This document shows, piece after piece, positions 8,596 to 17,181 of a DNA stretch of 64,000 nucleotides; the stretch's first letter is position 1, and each line of letters opens with the position of its first letter. The DNA is taken from positions 1 to 64,000 of the forward strand of contig DATCDN010000104.1 in assembly GCA_036510675.1 (NCBI GenBank), read 5' to 3'. The stretch comes from JAATGI01 sp036510675 (lineage in GTDB: Bacteria; Pseudomonadota; Alphaproteobacteria; ATCC43930; CGMCC-115725). Position numbers and translations under genes: made by a program. The notes beneath the pieces are model-generated. The model had not been told where the DNA came from, did no database searches, and was given only the letters and a program-made list of their open reading frames with translations.

Positions 8596-9342
8596 ATGAT
8601 CACCGGCATCATCGGCGCGATGCCCGAGGAAATCGCGCTGCTGCACGGCGACCTCGCGATCACGCGGCAGGTCACGCGCGGCATGCGCGACTATATCGTC
8701 GGCACCCTATGCGGCCAGGACGTGGTCCTGGTGTTTTCGCGCTGGGGCAAGGTCGCGGCGGCGTCCACCGCCACCACCCTGATCGAGGCGTTCGGCGTCG
8801 AGCAAATCCTGTTCACCGGCGTCGCCGGGGCCATCGCCGAGGATTTGAATATCGGCGACGTGGTGATCGGCACCGAACTGATCCAGCACGACATGGACGT
8901 CTCGGCGGTGCTGAACCTGCAACCTTTTGAGGTTCCGCTGTTGCACCGCGCCAGCTTTCCGGCCGACGCGCGCCTCACCGCGATGGCGATCGGCGCCGCC
9001 GAAATCTATCTGGGCCGCGATCCGCCCGCCGCCGAATTACGCGGCTTCGGCGCAGGCCGGCCCACGATGCGGGCGGGGCTGATCGTCAGCGGCGATCAGT
9101 TCATCGCCGATGCCGCCCGGGTGGCCGGCCTCCGGGCGCGCCTGCCGGCGGCGCAATGCGTCGAGATGGAGGGCGCCGCTGTCGCCCAGGTTTGCTTTGA
9201 GCATGGCGTGCCGATGGCGGTGATCCGGGTCATCTCCGACAAGGCGGATCATAGCGCGGCGGTAGACTTCACGCGCTTCATCGCCGACGTCGCGAGCCAC
9301 GTCACCCGCGGCATCATCCGCGAGATGCTGGCCGGCCTCTAA
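8596..9342 (+). CDS. mtnN: 5'-methylthioadenosine/S-adenosylhomocysteine nucleosidase
   Basis: MtnN (Pfs) cleaves adenine from MTA and SAH, recycling by-products of polyamine and methylation reactions. The 248 residues open with ITGIIGAMPEEIALL, then GVAGAIAEDLNIGDVVI at about 77-93, the substrate-binding VEMEGAAVAQVC at about 190, and RVISDKADHS with the catalytic Asp. A strong AGGAGG at 8587-8592 supports this ATG. It is a single gene, convergent with the anti-sigma gene only nine bases away. Confidence 0.92.
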   Translation: MITGIIGAMPEEIALLHGDLAITRQVTRGMRDYIVGTLCGQDVVLVFSRWGKVAAASTATTLIEAFGVEQILFTGVAGAIAEDLNIGDVVIGTELIQHDMDVSAVLNLQPFEVPLLHRASFPADARLTAMAIGAAEIYLGRDPPAAELRGFGAGRPTMRAGLIVSGDQFIADAARVAGLRARLPAAQCVEMEGAAVAQVCFEHGVPMAVIRVISDKADHSAAVDFTRFIADVASHVTRGIIREMLAGL

Positions 9343-9351
9343 CCCGCCGCG

Positions 9352-10212
9352 TCAGGTCGCGGCGTTGAGCTGGGCCGAAATTTCCTTGGCGATGCCGCGC
9401 AGCGCGTTGACATCGGCCGCGCCGACCAGCGCATAGGCGTGTCCGCCGTGCCGCCAATAGACGAAATTCATATCGTCGCGCCGCTCCGACGAGATCGGCA
9501 TATCGGACTTCGTCGAGGCGCCGACCACCATGGTGACCGAGCCGAACTTCTTGTCCGGCGAGATATAGAAGAGCTGCGTCGCCGGCCGCCCCTCCATCAC
9601 CAGGTACCGGGCGCCCTCGAAGCGGAATCCCCATGATTTGAGATTGGGCAGGCGGAAATTGGCCGGCAGTTTCTGAATATTCTTGCGCCCGCTGTCGCCA
9701 TTGGGCGGCACATCGACCAGCCCCTGCTCGTTGATCCCGGCATTGATCAGCAGCCGATGATAGCCGGCGATATTGTCGAGCCAATAGGAAGGCGTGGTCG
9801 CGGCGTCGGCGGTGCTGGTGCTGTCGGCCGGCGCCTGGGCCGCGAAATAGCCGCCGCCCGCGCCGATGGTCAGCAACAGGAACGAAGCGGCCACGGCGCC
9901 GCCCAGCCAGTACCGGCGATCGCCCCAATTCTGCCGCAGCGTCGCGACGCCCATCCGGCGGGCGCGGACCGCCACCAGATCGATGACGCTGGGCGCCTTG
10001 CCACGCGCCGCATCAAGGAGGCGCTGGGGCACCGTCTCGCGCATAATCTCGTCCATCGCCGCGCGCAAGGTCGCCGCGCTATCGGTGAGCGCACCGGCGC
10101 GGTCGCGCAACTGCGGGCTGCTCTCCAGCGCCGCCGCCACCTCGTCCCGAGCGCCGCCGTCCAGCTCGCCATCGAGATAGGCTATCAGCGTTTCGTCACT
10201 TGGCTGCCGCAT
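9352..10212 (-). CDS. Membrane-anchored anti-sigma factor
   Basis: This 286-residue protein has a cytoplasmic N-terminal helical domain beginning MRQPSDETLIAYLDGELDGG, a transmembrane segment at about residues 109-130 (WLGGAVAASFLLLTIGAGGG), and a periplasmic domain of about 150 residues. There is no HxxxCxxC zinc motif, so it is a non-ZAS anti-sigma factor. The chosen ATG overlaps the end of the sigma gene by 17 bases, the usual coupled arrangement. An in-frame start at 10275 would lie deep inside the sigma gene. The signal sensed by the periplasmic domain is unknown. Confidence 0.82.
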   Translation of the reverse strand: MRQPSDETLIAYLDGELDGGARDEVAAALESSPQLRDRAGALTDSAATLRAAMDEIMRETVPQRLLDAARGKAPSVIDLVAVRARRMGVATLRQNWGDRRYWLGGAVAASFLLLTIGAGGGYFAAQAPADSTSTADAATTPSYWLDNIAGYHRLLINAGINEQGLVDVPPNGDSGRKNIQKLPANFRLPNLKSWGFRFEGARYLVMEGRPATQLFYISPDKKFGSVTMVVGASTKSDMPISSERRDDMNFVYWRHGGHAYALVGAADVNALRGIAKEISAQLNAAT

Positions 10213-10750
10213 TATCCAAACTCCTTCCGCGGTCGCTATCGGCGCCCAACCGGGCTTCGAGGGCCACCCGCGCACGCGCGAGACGGCTCATGATCGTTCC
10301 CACCGGCACTTTCGCAACCTGGGCCGCTTCCTTGTAGCTCAGGCCCTCCACCGTCACGAGCAGCAGCGCGGTGCGCTGATCGTCCGGTATCGTGTTCAAT
10401 GCCGCCTGCACCTCTTTCAACCGCAACCGCGCCTCGACCATGCGCGCCGGCAGGTCGGTGCCGATGTCCATCGCGGCGTCTTCATGCTCTTCCTTGCGCA
10501 CCTCCCGCGCGCGCAATTGATCGATCCAGATAGTCTGCACGATGCGAAACATCCAACTGTCAAACCGCGTACCCTCCTGAAACTGATGCGAGCGCGACAA
10601 CGCCCGCTCGCACGCCGCCTGCACCAGATCATCCGCCGCCGCGCCCGACCCCGCCATGCCGCGGGCGAAGCGCCGAAGACGGGGCAGGAGCGCAATCAAC
10701 TGATCGCTGAACGACTCGCTCACCGATCCCGATCCCGATCCACCCGGCAC
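10196..10750 (-). CDS. ECF-type RNA polymerase sigma factor
   Basis: A 184-residue sigma-70-like factor with region 2 (LLPRLRRFARGM to RFDSWMFRIVQTIWIDQLR) and region 4 (ALLLVTVEGLSYKEAAQVAKVPVGTIMSRLARAR) and no region 1 or 3, so it is an extracytoplasmic-function sigma. It is presumably held inactive by the product of the overlapping downstream gene. Both possible starts are GTG (10750 and 10726); the latter would give VSESFSDQLIALLPR. No target operon can be assigned from this window. Confidence 0.88.
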   Translation of the reverse strand: MPGGSGSGSVSESFSDQLIALLPRLRRFARGMAGSGAAADDLVQAACERALSRSHQFQEGTRFDSWMFRIVQTIWIDQLRAREVRKEEHEDAAMDIGTDLPARMVEARLRLKEVQAALNTIPDDQRTALLLVTVEGLSYKEAAQVAKVPVGTIMSRLARARVALEARLGADSDRGRSLDNAAAK

Positions 10751-11119
10751 GATCCGCCGAACCCCCTGCCGGCGAGACGAATCGCCCCACTGACCCGGGC
10801 CCGATCAAACCCGATGCCGGGTGTAATCACGGGCCTAAGGTAATGATAACGTGATCGCACGCGCATTATTCCCTAGTAATATTCGTGGCGGATACTCGTA
10901 GTAATGGAATTTAGACGACCCCCAACCCCAATCGACGGTGTACCATTGCCCCGCCGGGCGAACAAACCTAATCGCGCCGGCGCGCGCCCCGCCCGCCGGC
11001 ACCGCCGACGCCTCCAAACATTACGGTAATTACATGATTCATCTCTCTTTTCGGGGTTCACAAAGCCGCCGACGCACGCCATTCTACCGGCCCGGTTGGG
11101 GGTTGAGGATTTCCCGGAA
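10751..11119. other. Divergent intergenic region, sigma gene / pntAA
   Basis: A 369-base gap between a reverse and a forward operon, so it should hold both promoters. Short frames of 60-69 codons on the reverse strand lack a ribosome site and resemble no known protein. No sigma-70 or stress-sigma promoter could be fixed with confidence. Local composition (ATTACTAGGGAATAAT, GGTAATGATAACG) is markedly more AT-rich than its surroundings around 10830-10910. Confidence 0.4.
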
Positions 11120-12268
11120 ATGAAAATAAGTGTGGTGACGGAACGCCGCCCCCATGAACGGCGCGTCGCGGCCTCGCCGGACTCGGTGAAACGGCTGACT
11201 GCTCAAGGCCACGAGATCCTGGTCGAAACCGGCGCCGGCATCGCCAGCGCCTATACCGATGCGGCCTATCAGGCGGCGGGCGCGACGATTGTCGAGCGCG
11301 GTCAAGCCTATGGCGATGCCGATATTCTCCTGAAGGTACAACGCCCGTTGAGCATCGGCGACGGCGCGATCGACGAAATGGCGATGTTGCGGCGCGGCGC
11401 GGTGCTGATCGGCATGCTGTCGCCCTTGCAGCACAAGGACCAGGTCGCGGCCTATGCCAAGGCTGGGGTCACCGCCTTCGCGATGGAGCTGGTGCCCCGC
11501 ATCACCCGCGCCCAGACCATGGACGTGCTGTCGAGCCAGGCCAACCTCGCCGGCTATAAGGCGGTTTTGGAGGCGGCCGCCTCGTTCGGGCGCGCCTTCC
11601 CGATGATGATGACGGCCGCCGGCACCATCGCGCCGGCGCGGGTGCTGATCATGGGCGCCGGCGTCGCCGGCCTGCAGGCGATCGCGACCGCGCGCCGCCT
11701 CGGCGCCATCGTCTCGGCGACCGACGTGCGGCTCGCGGCGAAGGAACAGGTCGAGAGTCTCGGCGCCACCTTCCTGGTGGTCGACCTCGAGGCGATGAAA
11801 CAGATGGAAACCGCCGGCGGCTATGCCAAGGAAATGGGCGCGGATTTTCAGCGCCGCCAGCGCGAACACGTCGCCGAGGCGTTGAAGAAGACCGATATCG
11901 CCATTACCACCGCGCTGATCCCGGGCCGCAAGGCGCCGGTGCTGATCACCGCGACCATGGTCGCCAACATGCGCGCGGGGTCGGTGATCGTCGATCTCGC
12001 CGTCGAGCAGGGCGGCAATGTCGAGGGCGCCGCGTACGGCAAGAATGTCGTCACCGCCAACGGCGTCACCATCATGGGGCCGGCCAACCTGCCCGCCGAC
12101 ATCGCGGTCGATGCCAGCGCGCTCTATGCGCGCAATCTCTTCGCCTTCCTGGGGCTGATCGTCGGCAAGGACAAGAATCTGGCAATCGACATCAATGACG
12201 AGATCGTCAAAGCGACCCTGCTGACGCGCGACGGCGCGGTCGTGCATCCACAATTGGCGGGCGTGTAG
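11120..12268 (+). CDS. pntAA: NAD(P) transhydrogenase subunit alpha part 1 (domain I)
   Basis: The NAD(H)-binding domain I of proton-translocating transhydrogenase, here a separate 382-residue polypeptide, as in Rhodospirillum rubrum. It begins MKISVVTERRPHERRVAASP and carries the Rossmann segment GAGVAGLQAIATARRLGA at about residues 176-193. It passes hydride from NADH to the NADP domain in PntB, driven by the proton gradient through PntAB/PntB. The ATG at 11120 matches the family start; an ATG 24 bases upstream adds only a short tail. pntAB follows after 8 bases. Confidence 0.95.
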   Translation: MKISVVTERRPHERRVAASPDSVKRLTAQGHEILVETGAGIASAYTDAAYQAAGATIVERGQAYGDADILLKVQRPLSIGDGAIDEMAMLRRGAVLIGMLSPLQHKDQVAAYAKAGVTAFAMELVPRITRAQTMDVLSSQANLAGYKAVLEAAASFGRAFPMMMTAAGTIAPARVLIMGAGVAGLQAIATARRLGAIVSATDVRLAAKEQVESLGATFLVVDLEAMKQMETAGGYAKEMGADFQRRQREHVAEALKKTDIAITTALIPGRKAPVLITATMVANMRAGSVIVDLAVEQGGNVEGAAYGKNVVTANGVTIMGPANLPADIAVDASALYARNLFAFLGLIVGKDKNLAIDINDEIVKATLLTRDGAVVHPQLAGV

Positions 12269-12276
12269 GGGCGGCC

Positions 12277-12567
12277 ATGGGCAGCGGTGAAATCTTCGTC
12301 TCGTTCTTGACCGTCTTCGTGCTGGCGGTGTTCGTCGGCTATCACGTGGTCTGGCGGGTGACGCCGGCGTTGCATTCGCCGCTGATGGCGGTGACCAACG
12401 CCATCTCCTCGGTGATCATCGTCGGCGCGCTGATCGCGGCCGGGCCGATGGGCTACAGCTTCTCCAAGGTGATGGGCTTCGTCGCGGTGATACTGGCCTC
12501 GATCAACATCTTCGGCGGCTTCATCGTGACCCAGCGCATGCTGCAAATGTTCAAGAAAAAGAAATAG
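12277..12567 (+). CDS. pntAB: NAD(P) transhydrogenase subunit alpha part 2 (membrane)
   Basis: A 96-residue membrane protein corresponding to the C-terminal membrane part of E. coli PntA. Three hydrophobic segments are visible: residues about 5-20, 38-57 (ISSVIIVGALIAAGPMG) and 62-82 (VMGFVAVILASINIFGGFIV). The product ends in a positively charged FKKKK tail. With PntB it forms the proton channel. The three-gene arrangement is typical of Alphaproteobacteria and differs from the two-gene pntAB of enterics. Confidence 0.94.
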   Translation: MGSGEIFVSFLTVFVLAVFVGYHVVWRVTPALHSPLMAVTNAISSVIIVGALIAAGPMGYSFSKVMGFVAVILASINIFGGFIVTQRMLQMFKKKK

Positions 12568-12575
12568 GTGAGGCA

Positions 12576-13970
12576 GTGAGCGCCAATATCTCGGCCTTCC
12601 TTTATCTGATCGCGTCGGTCTGTTTCATCCTGGCGTTGCGCGGCCTGTCGTCGCCGGTGACCTCGCGCTCCGGCAACATGTTCGGCATCGCCGGCATGGT
12701 GATTGCGATCGGCACGACGCTCGCCTCGCCGGGCGTGGTGTCCTATCCGCTGATCGTCGCCGGCATCGTCATCGGCGGCGCCATCGGCACCTTCATCGCG
12801 CTGCGCATTCAGATGACCGCGCTGCCGCAATTGGTGGCGGCGTTCCACAGTCTCGTCGGCCTTGCCGCGGTGTGCGTCGCGGCGGCGGCGTTCTATGCCC
12901 CCGCCGCCTACGGCATCGGCGCGCCGGGCGCGATCCGCGCCGAGAGCCTGATCGAAATGGCGCTCGGCACCGCCATCGGCGCCGTCACCTTCACCGGCTC
13001 GATCATCGCCTTCGGCAAGCTGCAAGGGTTGATCACCGGCCGACCGCTGGTGTTTCCGGGCCAGCACCCGCTGAACGCGCTGCTCGGCATCGTGCTGGTG
13101 GCGATCATCGTCTGGCTCGTCATCGACCAGCCGCCGATTGCCTTCTGGCTGGTCGTGGCGCTGTCGCTGCTGCTCGGCCTGCTGCTGATCCTGCCAATCG
13201 GCGGCGCCGACATGCCGGTCGTGATCTCGATGCTGAATTCCTATTCGGGCTGGGCTGCCTGCGGCATCGGCTTCACGCTCGGCAATTCGCTGCTGATCGT
13301 CACCGGCGCCCTCGTCGGCTCGTCGGGCGCGATCCTCAGCTACATCATGTGCAAGGGCATGAACCGCTCGATCTTCAACGTGATCCTGGGCGGGTTCGGG
13401 ACCGAGGGCGGCATCGTCGCCGCCGGCGCCGGCCACGGCGACAAATCGGTCAAGTCCGGCAGCGCCGAGGATGCCGCCTTCATCATGAAGAATGCCGGCT
13501 CGGTTATCATCGTGCCGGGCTATGGCATGGCGGTGGCCCAGGCGCAGCACGCCCTGAAGGAGATGGCCGATCTTCTGAAGAAGGAAGGCGCCACGGTCAA
13601 ATATGCCATCCATCCGGTGGCCGGCCGGATGCCGGGGCACATGAACGTGCTGCTGGCCGAGGCCAATGTGCCCTATGACGAAGTCTTCGAGCTGGACGAG
13701 ATCAACAATGATTTCGCCCAGACGGATGTCGCGTTCGTCATCGGCGCCAACGACGTGACCAACCCGGCGGCCAAGACCGACCCCACGTCGCCGATCTATG
13801 GCATGCCGATTCTCGAAGTCGAAAAAGCCAAGACGGTGCTGTTCGTCAAACGGTCCATGGCCTCGGGCTATGCCGGCGTCGAGAACGAACTGTTCTATCG
13901 CGACAACACCATGATGCTGTTCGGCGACGCCAAGAAAATGTGCGAGCAAATCGTCAAGGCGTCGGCCTGA
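12576..13970 (+). CDS. pntB: NAD(P) transhydrogenase subunit beta
   Basis: A 464-residue beta subunit. The N-terminal 260 residues contain about nine hydrophobic helices. The C-terminal NADP-binding domain III shows GYGMAVAQAQHALKEMADLL, HPVAGRMPGHMNVLLAEA and the FVIGANDVTNPAAK segment. The start is GTG at 12576, 8 bases after pntAB; family members begin just like this (SANISAFLYLIASV). The enzyme supplies NADPH for biosynthesis and redox defence. A 10-bp hairpin lies 63 bases downstream. Confidence 0.95.
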   Translation: MSANISAFLYLIASVCFILALRGLSSPVTSRSGNMFGIAGMVIAIGTTLASPGVVSYPLIVAGIVIGGAIGTFIALRIQMTALPQLVAAFHSLVGLAAVCVAAAAFYAPAAYGIGAPGAIRAESLIEMALGTAIGAVTFTGSIIAFGKLQGLITGRPLVFPGQHPLNALLGIVLVAIIVWLVIDQPPIAFWLVVALSLLLGLLLILPIGGADMPVVISMLNSYSGWAACGIGFTLGNSLLIVTGALVGSSGAILSYIMCKGMNRSIFNVILGGFGTEGGIVAAGAGHGDKSVKSGSAEDAAFIMKNAGSVIIVPGYGMAVAQAQHALKEMADLLKKEGATVKYAIHPVAGRMPGHMNVLLAEANVPYDEVFELDEINNDFAQTDVAFVIGANDVTNPAAKTDPTSPIYGMPILEVEKAKTVLFVKRSMASGYAGVENELFYRDNTMMLFGDAKKMCEQIVKASA

Positions 13971-14370
13971 CGGTATCCGCCCGCCGCCGCCGGTCCCGCG
14001 CGTTCGGCGCGCGATTCTTGCCCGTATTCTTAAGTCCCTCACAAAGAGTTGTGAGGGACGACAGGCCCGCTTTTCCGCCATCGGCGGGACGCTTCGCGCG
14101 GGTTTAGGCCACCTCAAACTGGCGCCCGCGACTCGGGGGTATTGAACCCGCTGGCCTTTGTGCGTTACTTTAACCGCTGAAACGAGCCGATAGGGCTTGG
14201 AGGGGCTGCGTGGGCGTATTGTGCGGTACAATGTCGTCCCAAAAGACGGGGGCCAAGGCTGGGCCTTGGAGTTTCACCGACTTTTCCCGGGCCGCCCGTT
14301 ATCGCCCGTGCCGCGCAATAAATCCCGTTAGCCGCCCCCCTGTTAGGCGCCCCGCCGCGAGGGCGCCCTG
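13971..14370. other. Intergenic region pntB / KpsS-like gene
   Basis: No coding frame in these 400 bases is convincing. The region holds the hairpin at 14034-14059, a second small one (CCAAGG-ctggg-CCTTGG, 14253-14269) and a TACAAT hexamer at 14227-14232 without a good -35 partner. The promoter of the downstream forward gene is expected here. A small RNA cannot be excluded but nothing is recognisable. Confidence 0.4.
14034..14059 (+). terminator. Hairpin downstream of the pnt operon
   Basis: GTCCCTCACA-aagagt-TGTGAGGGAC is a perfect 10-bp stem with a 6-base loop, 63 bases after pntB. No run of T follows, so its strength as an intrinsic terminator is uncertain, but its position suits the end of the transhydrogenase transcript. 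Confidence 0.5.
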
Positions 14371-15702
14371 ATGGACGGCGACCGAACCGGCACCCCGTGC
14401 TATCTCATTCTTCAAGGCATGCCGACGCCGTTCTTGGCGAAACTGGGCGCGGCGCTCGCCGCCCAAGGCTATACCGTGAAGAAGATCAATTTCACCGGCG
14501 GCGACCGGGTCTTTTGGCGCCTGCCCGGCGCGGCCGATTATCGCGGCGACCTCAAGGCGTGGCCGAAATTTCTCGAAACGCGGCTCGTCGAGTGGCGCGT
14601 CTCCGACATCGTCCTGTTCGGGGATTGCCGGCCGCTGCATCGGGCCGCCGTCGCGGCCGCGGCACGTCGCGGCATCCGGGTCCACGTCATCGAGGAAGGC
14701 TATCTGCGGCCCAACTGGATCACCGTGGCGAAGGACGGCGTCAACGGCAATTCGGTGCTGCCACTGGACCCGGACTGGTTCCTGGCCGAGGCGGCGAAGC
14801 TGCCGCCCTGGCATCCCGGCGCTCAGGTCACCAGCCAGTTTCGCCGGCGCGCGGTATGGGATGTCAGCTACCATGTCAGCTCGTTGGTGCTGCGCTGGTA
14901 CTATCCGCGCTATCGCACCCATCTCGTCCTCAATCCGTTTCGCGAATATGCCGGCTGGGTCAAGCGCACGCTGCGCAAACCGCTGATCCGCCCGCGCACC
15001 CGCCGGGCGATCGAGACGCTCAATTCCTGGCGCGGAAAGCGGCCCTTCTTCCTGTTTCCGCTGCAACTCGAATCCGACAGCCAACTGGTATTTCACTCGA
15101 CCTATGACGCGCTGCTGCCGGCCTTGGAATATGTCCTGGCCTCGTTCGCCCGGCATGCCCCGGCGGAGGCTGGCCTGGTCATCAAGGAGCATCCGCTCGA
15201 TCCCGGCCTGACCGATTGGCACGCGAATGTGACGCGGGCGGCGGCACGCCTCGGCATCGCGGACCGGGTGCTGTACATCCGCGGTTGCGGGGTCGAGCCG
15301 ATCCTGGACGGCTGCGCCGGCGTCGTCACGCTGAACAGCACGACGGGGTTCCTCGCCCTATCGGCGGCGGTGCCGGTGGTCGCGCTGGCCAAGGCGATCT
15401 ACAACATGCCGGGCCTGACGTTCCAAGACGGGCTGGACCGGTTCTGGGCCGAGGCGACCCGGCCCGATCCGGCGGTGTTCGATGCCTTCCGCCGCGTCGT
15501 CGCCCATCGCACGCAGGTCAATGGCGGCTTCTTCAGCACCGCCGGCTTGGCGCTGGCCGTCGAAGGCACGATCGCCCGGCTGATCGAGCGCGCGGCGCGC
15601 CAGCCGGTGATCTGGGCGATGCCCGTGCCGGTCGAGCGGGATCCCGCCAACCACGCGGAACGCCACGAAGCCGAAGCCGTGCGGGCGCGGATCAGCCTTT
15701 AA
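14371..15702 (+). CDS. KpsS-like capsular polysaccharide biosynthesis protein
   Basis: A 443-residue protein of the capsule biosynthesis KpsS/KpsC fold (Capsule_synth). The N-terminal half begins YLILQGMPTPFLAKLGAALA and includes INFTGGDRVFWRLPGA at about residues 44-59 and VIEEGYLRPNWITV at about 107-120. The second half has KEHPLDPG at about 271-278 and the TLNSTTGF loop near 320, both characteristic of this group. KpsS-type enzymes add Kdo residues to the lipid anchor of group 2 capsules. No other capsule gene is in the window, so it is an orphan here. Confidence 0.83.
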   Translation: MDGDRTGTPCYLILQGMPTPFLAKLGAALAAQGYTVKKINFTGGDRVFWRLPGAADYRGDLKAWPKFLETRLVEWRVSDIVLFGDCRPLHRAAVAAAARRGIRVHVIEEGYLRPNWITVAKDGVNGNSVLPLDPDWFLAEAAKLPPWHPGAQVTSQFRRRAVWDVSYHVSSLVLRWYYPRYRTHLVLNPFREYAGWVKRTLRKPLIRPRTRRAIETLNSWRGKRPFFLFPLQLESDSQLVFHSTYDALLPALEYVLASFARHAPAEAGLVIKEHPLDPGLTDWHANVTRAAARLGIADRVLYIRGCGVEPILDGCAGVVTLNSTTGFLALSAAVPVVALAKAIYNMPGLTFQDGLDRFWAEATRPDPAVFDAFRRVVAHRTQVNGGFFSTAGLALAVEGTIARLIERAARQPVIWAMPVPVERDPANHAERHEAEAVRARISL

Positions 15703-16213
15703 GCTGCTTCGTCAAGCCGACGAAATCGACGGCACCCCAGTGCTCGACAAAAAGCCCATCCTTGACGCGCAGGATGTCGGTCGAGTTCCACACCGCCTTC
15801 TTGCCGGTCGCGGGAATGCCGAGATAGGTGTCCTTGTGCGTGCCGGTCCAGATCAGATTGGCGGCAATCAGGTCGCCATGGACCACGCGGATGTCGGTGC
15901 TGAGCGTGACATCGGGGAATGCCTTGAAGCGCGCCGCGAAATAGGCTTTGGCCTGGGCACGCCCGTTCAAATTCGCCGGCGCCGCATGGGCCATGATCAG
16001 CGCCTGGTGATTGGTATAGGCGCTGTCGGAATAGACCTTGTCGAACAGCTCGACATCATGGCTGTTGATCGCCGCGATCATCCGATCGAGGCACGCATTG
16101 GTGGCCGCCTCGTCGGCGCCGTCGGCGGCATGCGCCGGACCACCCGCTGATGCCAGCATGCCGAGCGCGGCACTCCCCAATGATACCGTCTTGAGCATGT
16201 CCCGTCGGTCCAT
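15692..16213 (-). CDS. Exported SnoaL-like (polyketide-cyclase fold) ester cyclase family protein
   Basis: A 173-residue protein with an N-terminal export signal, MDRRDMLKTVSLGSAALGML, ending near AHAA at about residue 28; the RR followed by a hydrophobic core resembles a Tat signal. The mature part is a SnoaL/NTF2-like fold: LDRMIAAINSHDVELFDKVY, then ARFKAFPDVTLSTDIRVVHGD and an IPATGKKAVWNSTDILRV strand. Such proteins bind small hydrophobic substrates; many are uncharacterised. The ATG at 16213 is the only start that exposes the signal peptide. Its 3' end overlaps the KpsS-like gene by 11 bases, tail to tail. Confidence 0.8.
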   Translation of the reverse strand: MDRRDMLKTVSLGSAALGMLASAGGPAHAADGADEAATNACLDRMIAAINSHDVELFDKVYSDSAYTNHQALIMAHAAPANLNGRAQAKAYFAARFKAFPDVTLSTDIRVVHGDLIAANLIWTGTHKDTYLGIPATGKKAVWNSTDILRVKDGLFVEHWGAVDFVGLTKQLKG

Positions 16214-16265
16214 TTGATCCCTCCATGATCCTTGTGCCGCGTGCCCCGGTCCCGTCGCGCCGGGG

Positions 16266-16293
16266 CTTGATCGACGGCACCAATATACCATAT
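16266..16293 (+). promoter_or_regulatory. Candidate RpoH (heat-shock) promoter for hsp20
   Basis: CTTGAT (16266-16271), a 14-base spacer, then TACCATAT (16286-16293). This resembles the sigma-32 pattern CTTGAA-N13-15-CCCCATNT. It lies about 95 bases before a small heat-shock gene, which makes the match more credible. Confidence 0.45.
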
Positions 16294-16388
16294 CTCTCCA
16301 TGGCGGCGATGCCTTTGGGAGCGCTGCCGGATCGAGCGGGTGCCAGACCGGGCCCGCATCCGGGACTCGCTCAGATCGAGGAGGTCCG

Positions 16389-16943
16389 ATGCCGCGCTTG
16401 TCGCTGTTCAATTCGCCCTTGCTACTAGGCTTCGACCAGTTCGAGCGGGCGCTTGACCGGGTCAGCAAGACCGCCGTCGATGGCTATCCGCCCTATAATG
16501 TCGAGCAGACGGGCGATAACGCGCTGCGCATCACCCTCGCGGTGGCGGGCTTCGCCGCCGACGATCTGGCCGTGCAGGTCGAGGATCGGCAACTGGTGGT
16601 GCGCGGCAAGCACACCGACGAGCGCGAGCGTGTCTATCTTCACCGCGGCATCGCGGCCCGTCAGTTCCAACGCTCCTTCGTTCTGGCCGAGGGAATCGAA
16701 GTGCTGAACGCCGCGCTCGATAACGGCTTGCTGCATATCGATCTCGTCCGGCACGTCCCCGAGGGGCAGGTGCGGACGATCGCGATCGCGACCGCGCGGG
16801 CGCGGCCGCAACCCATCGATACGAACAGCGGGCCGATCCTCGGCGCGCCGGCCAACGGGACCGGATCCCGGGGCGGGACGACCGGACTAGACGCAAACGG
16901 ACAAAGCAAGGGCGGTGCCGATGGGACCGACCGGAAAGGATAA
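16389..16943 (+). CDS. Small heat-shock protein (Hsp20/IbpA family)
   Basis: An ATP-independent holdase of 184 residues. The alpha-crystallin domain spans about residues 35-130: YNVEQTGDNALRITLAVAGF, then VEDRQLVVRGKH, and FQRSFVLAEGIEVLNAALDN. The IxI motif needed for oligomer contacts is present as TIAIA just before the tail. The C-terminal extension of about 45 Gly/Asn/Thr-rich residues is long for this family. GAGGAGG at 16378-16384 marks the start. A likely heat-shock promoter lies upstream and a DUF1150 gene follows two bases later. Confidence 0.93.
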   Translation: MPRLSLFNSPLLLGFDQFERALDRVSKTAVDGYPPYNVEQTGDNALRITLAVAGFAADDLAVQVEDRQLVVRGKHTDERERVYLHRGIAARQFQRSFVLAEGIEVLNAALDNGLLHIDLVRHVPEGQVRTIAIATARARPQPIDTNSGPILGAPANGTGSRGGTTGLDANGQSKGGADGTDRKG

Positions 16944-16945
16944 CG

Positions 16946-17164
16946 ATGATGACCGCGATGGAACGATGGAAGCAATTGCCGGCGCAGGAATTCGTCACGC
17001 TGGGCATGCAGAATCTGGCCTATATCAAGCCGGTTACGGTCAACGATCACTTGGCCTTCGCCATCCACGCCGCCGACGGCACGCCGATGGCGGTGCTGGA
17101 TGACCGCCTGATCGCGGAGGCGGCGATCCGCCAGCACGAGCTGGAACCGCTCAGCGTTCACTGA
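16946..17164 (+). CDS. DUF1150 family protein
   Basis: A 72-residue protein with the DUF1150 pattern: FVTLGMQNLAYIKPV, then FAIHAADGTPMAVLDDRLIAEAAIRQ. DUF1150 proteins are small, alphaproteobacterial and usually encoded immediately downstream of an Hsp20 gene, as here (gap two bases). Their function is unknown; co-expression with the chaperone is inferred. Two adjacent ATG codons at 16946 and 16949 are both possible starts. Confidence 0.88.
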   Translation: MMTAMERWKQLPAQEFVTLGMQNLAYIKPVTVNDHLAFAIHAADGTPMAVLDDRLIAEAAIRQHELEPLSVH

Positions 17165-17181
17165 ACCATAGCAGCGGATGG

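Noticed and set aside
10835..11017. 60-codon reverse-strand frame ending AITLSLP
   Set aside because: Starts with TTG, has no ribosome site and no recognisable pattern; likely chance in the AT-richer gap.
14100..14230. Possible tRNA-like or small RNA sequence
   Set aside because: GGGGGTATTGAACCCG looked like a T-arm, but no acceptor stem or cloverleaf can be built around it.
12453..14231. 592-codon reverse-strand frame across pntB
   Set aside because: Arg/His/Asp-rich product typical of the antisense frame of a GC-rich gene; pntB on the other strand is certain.
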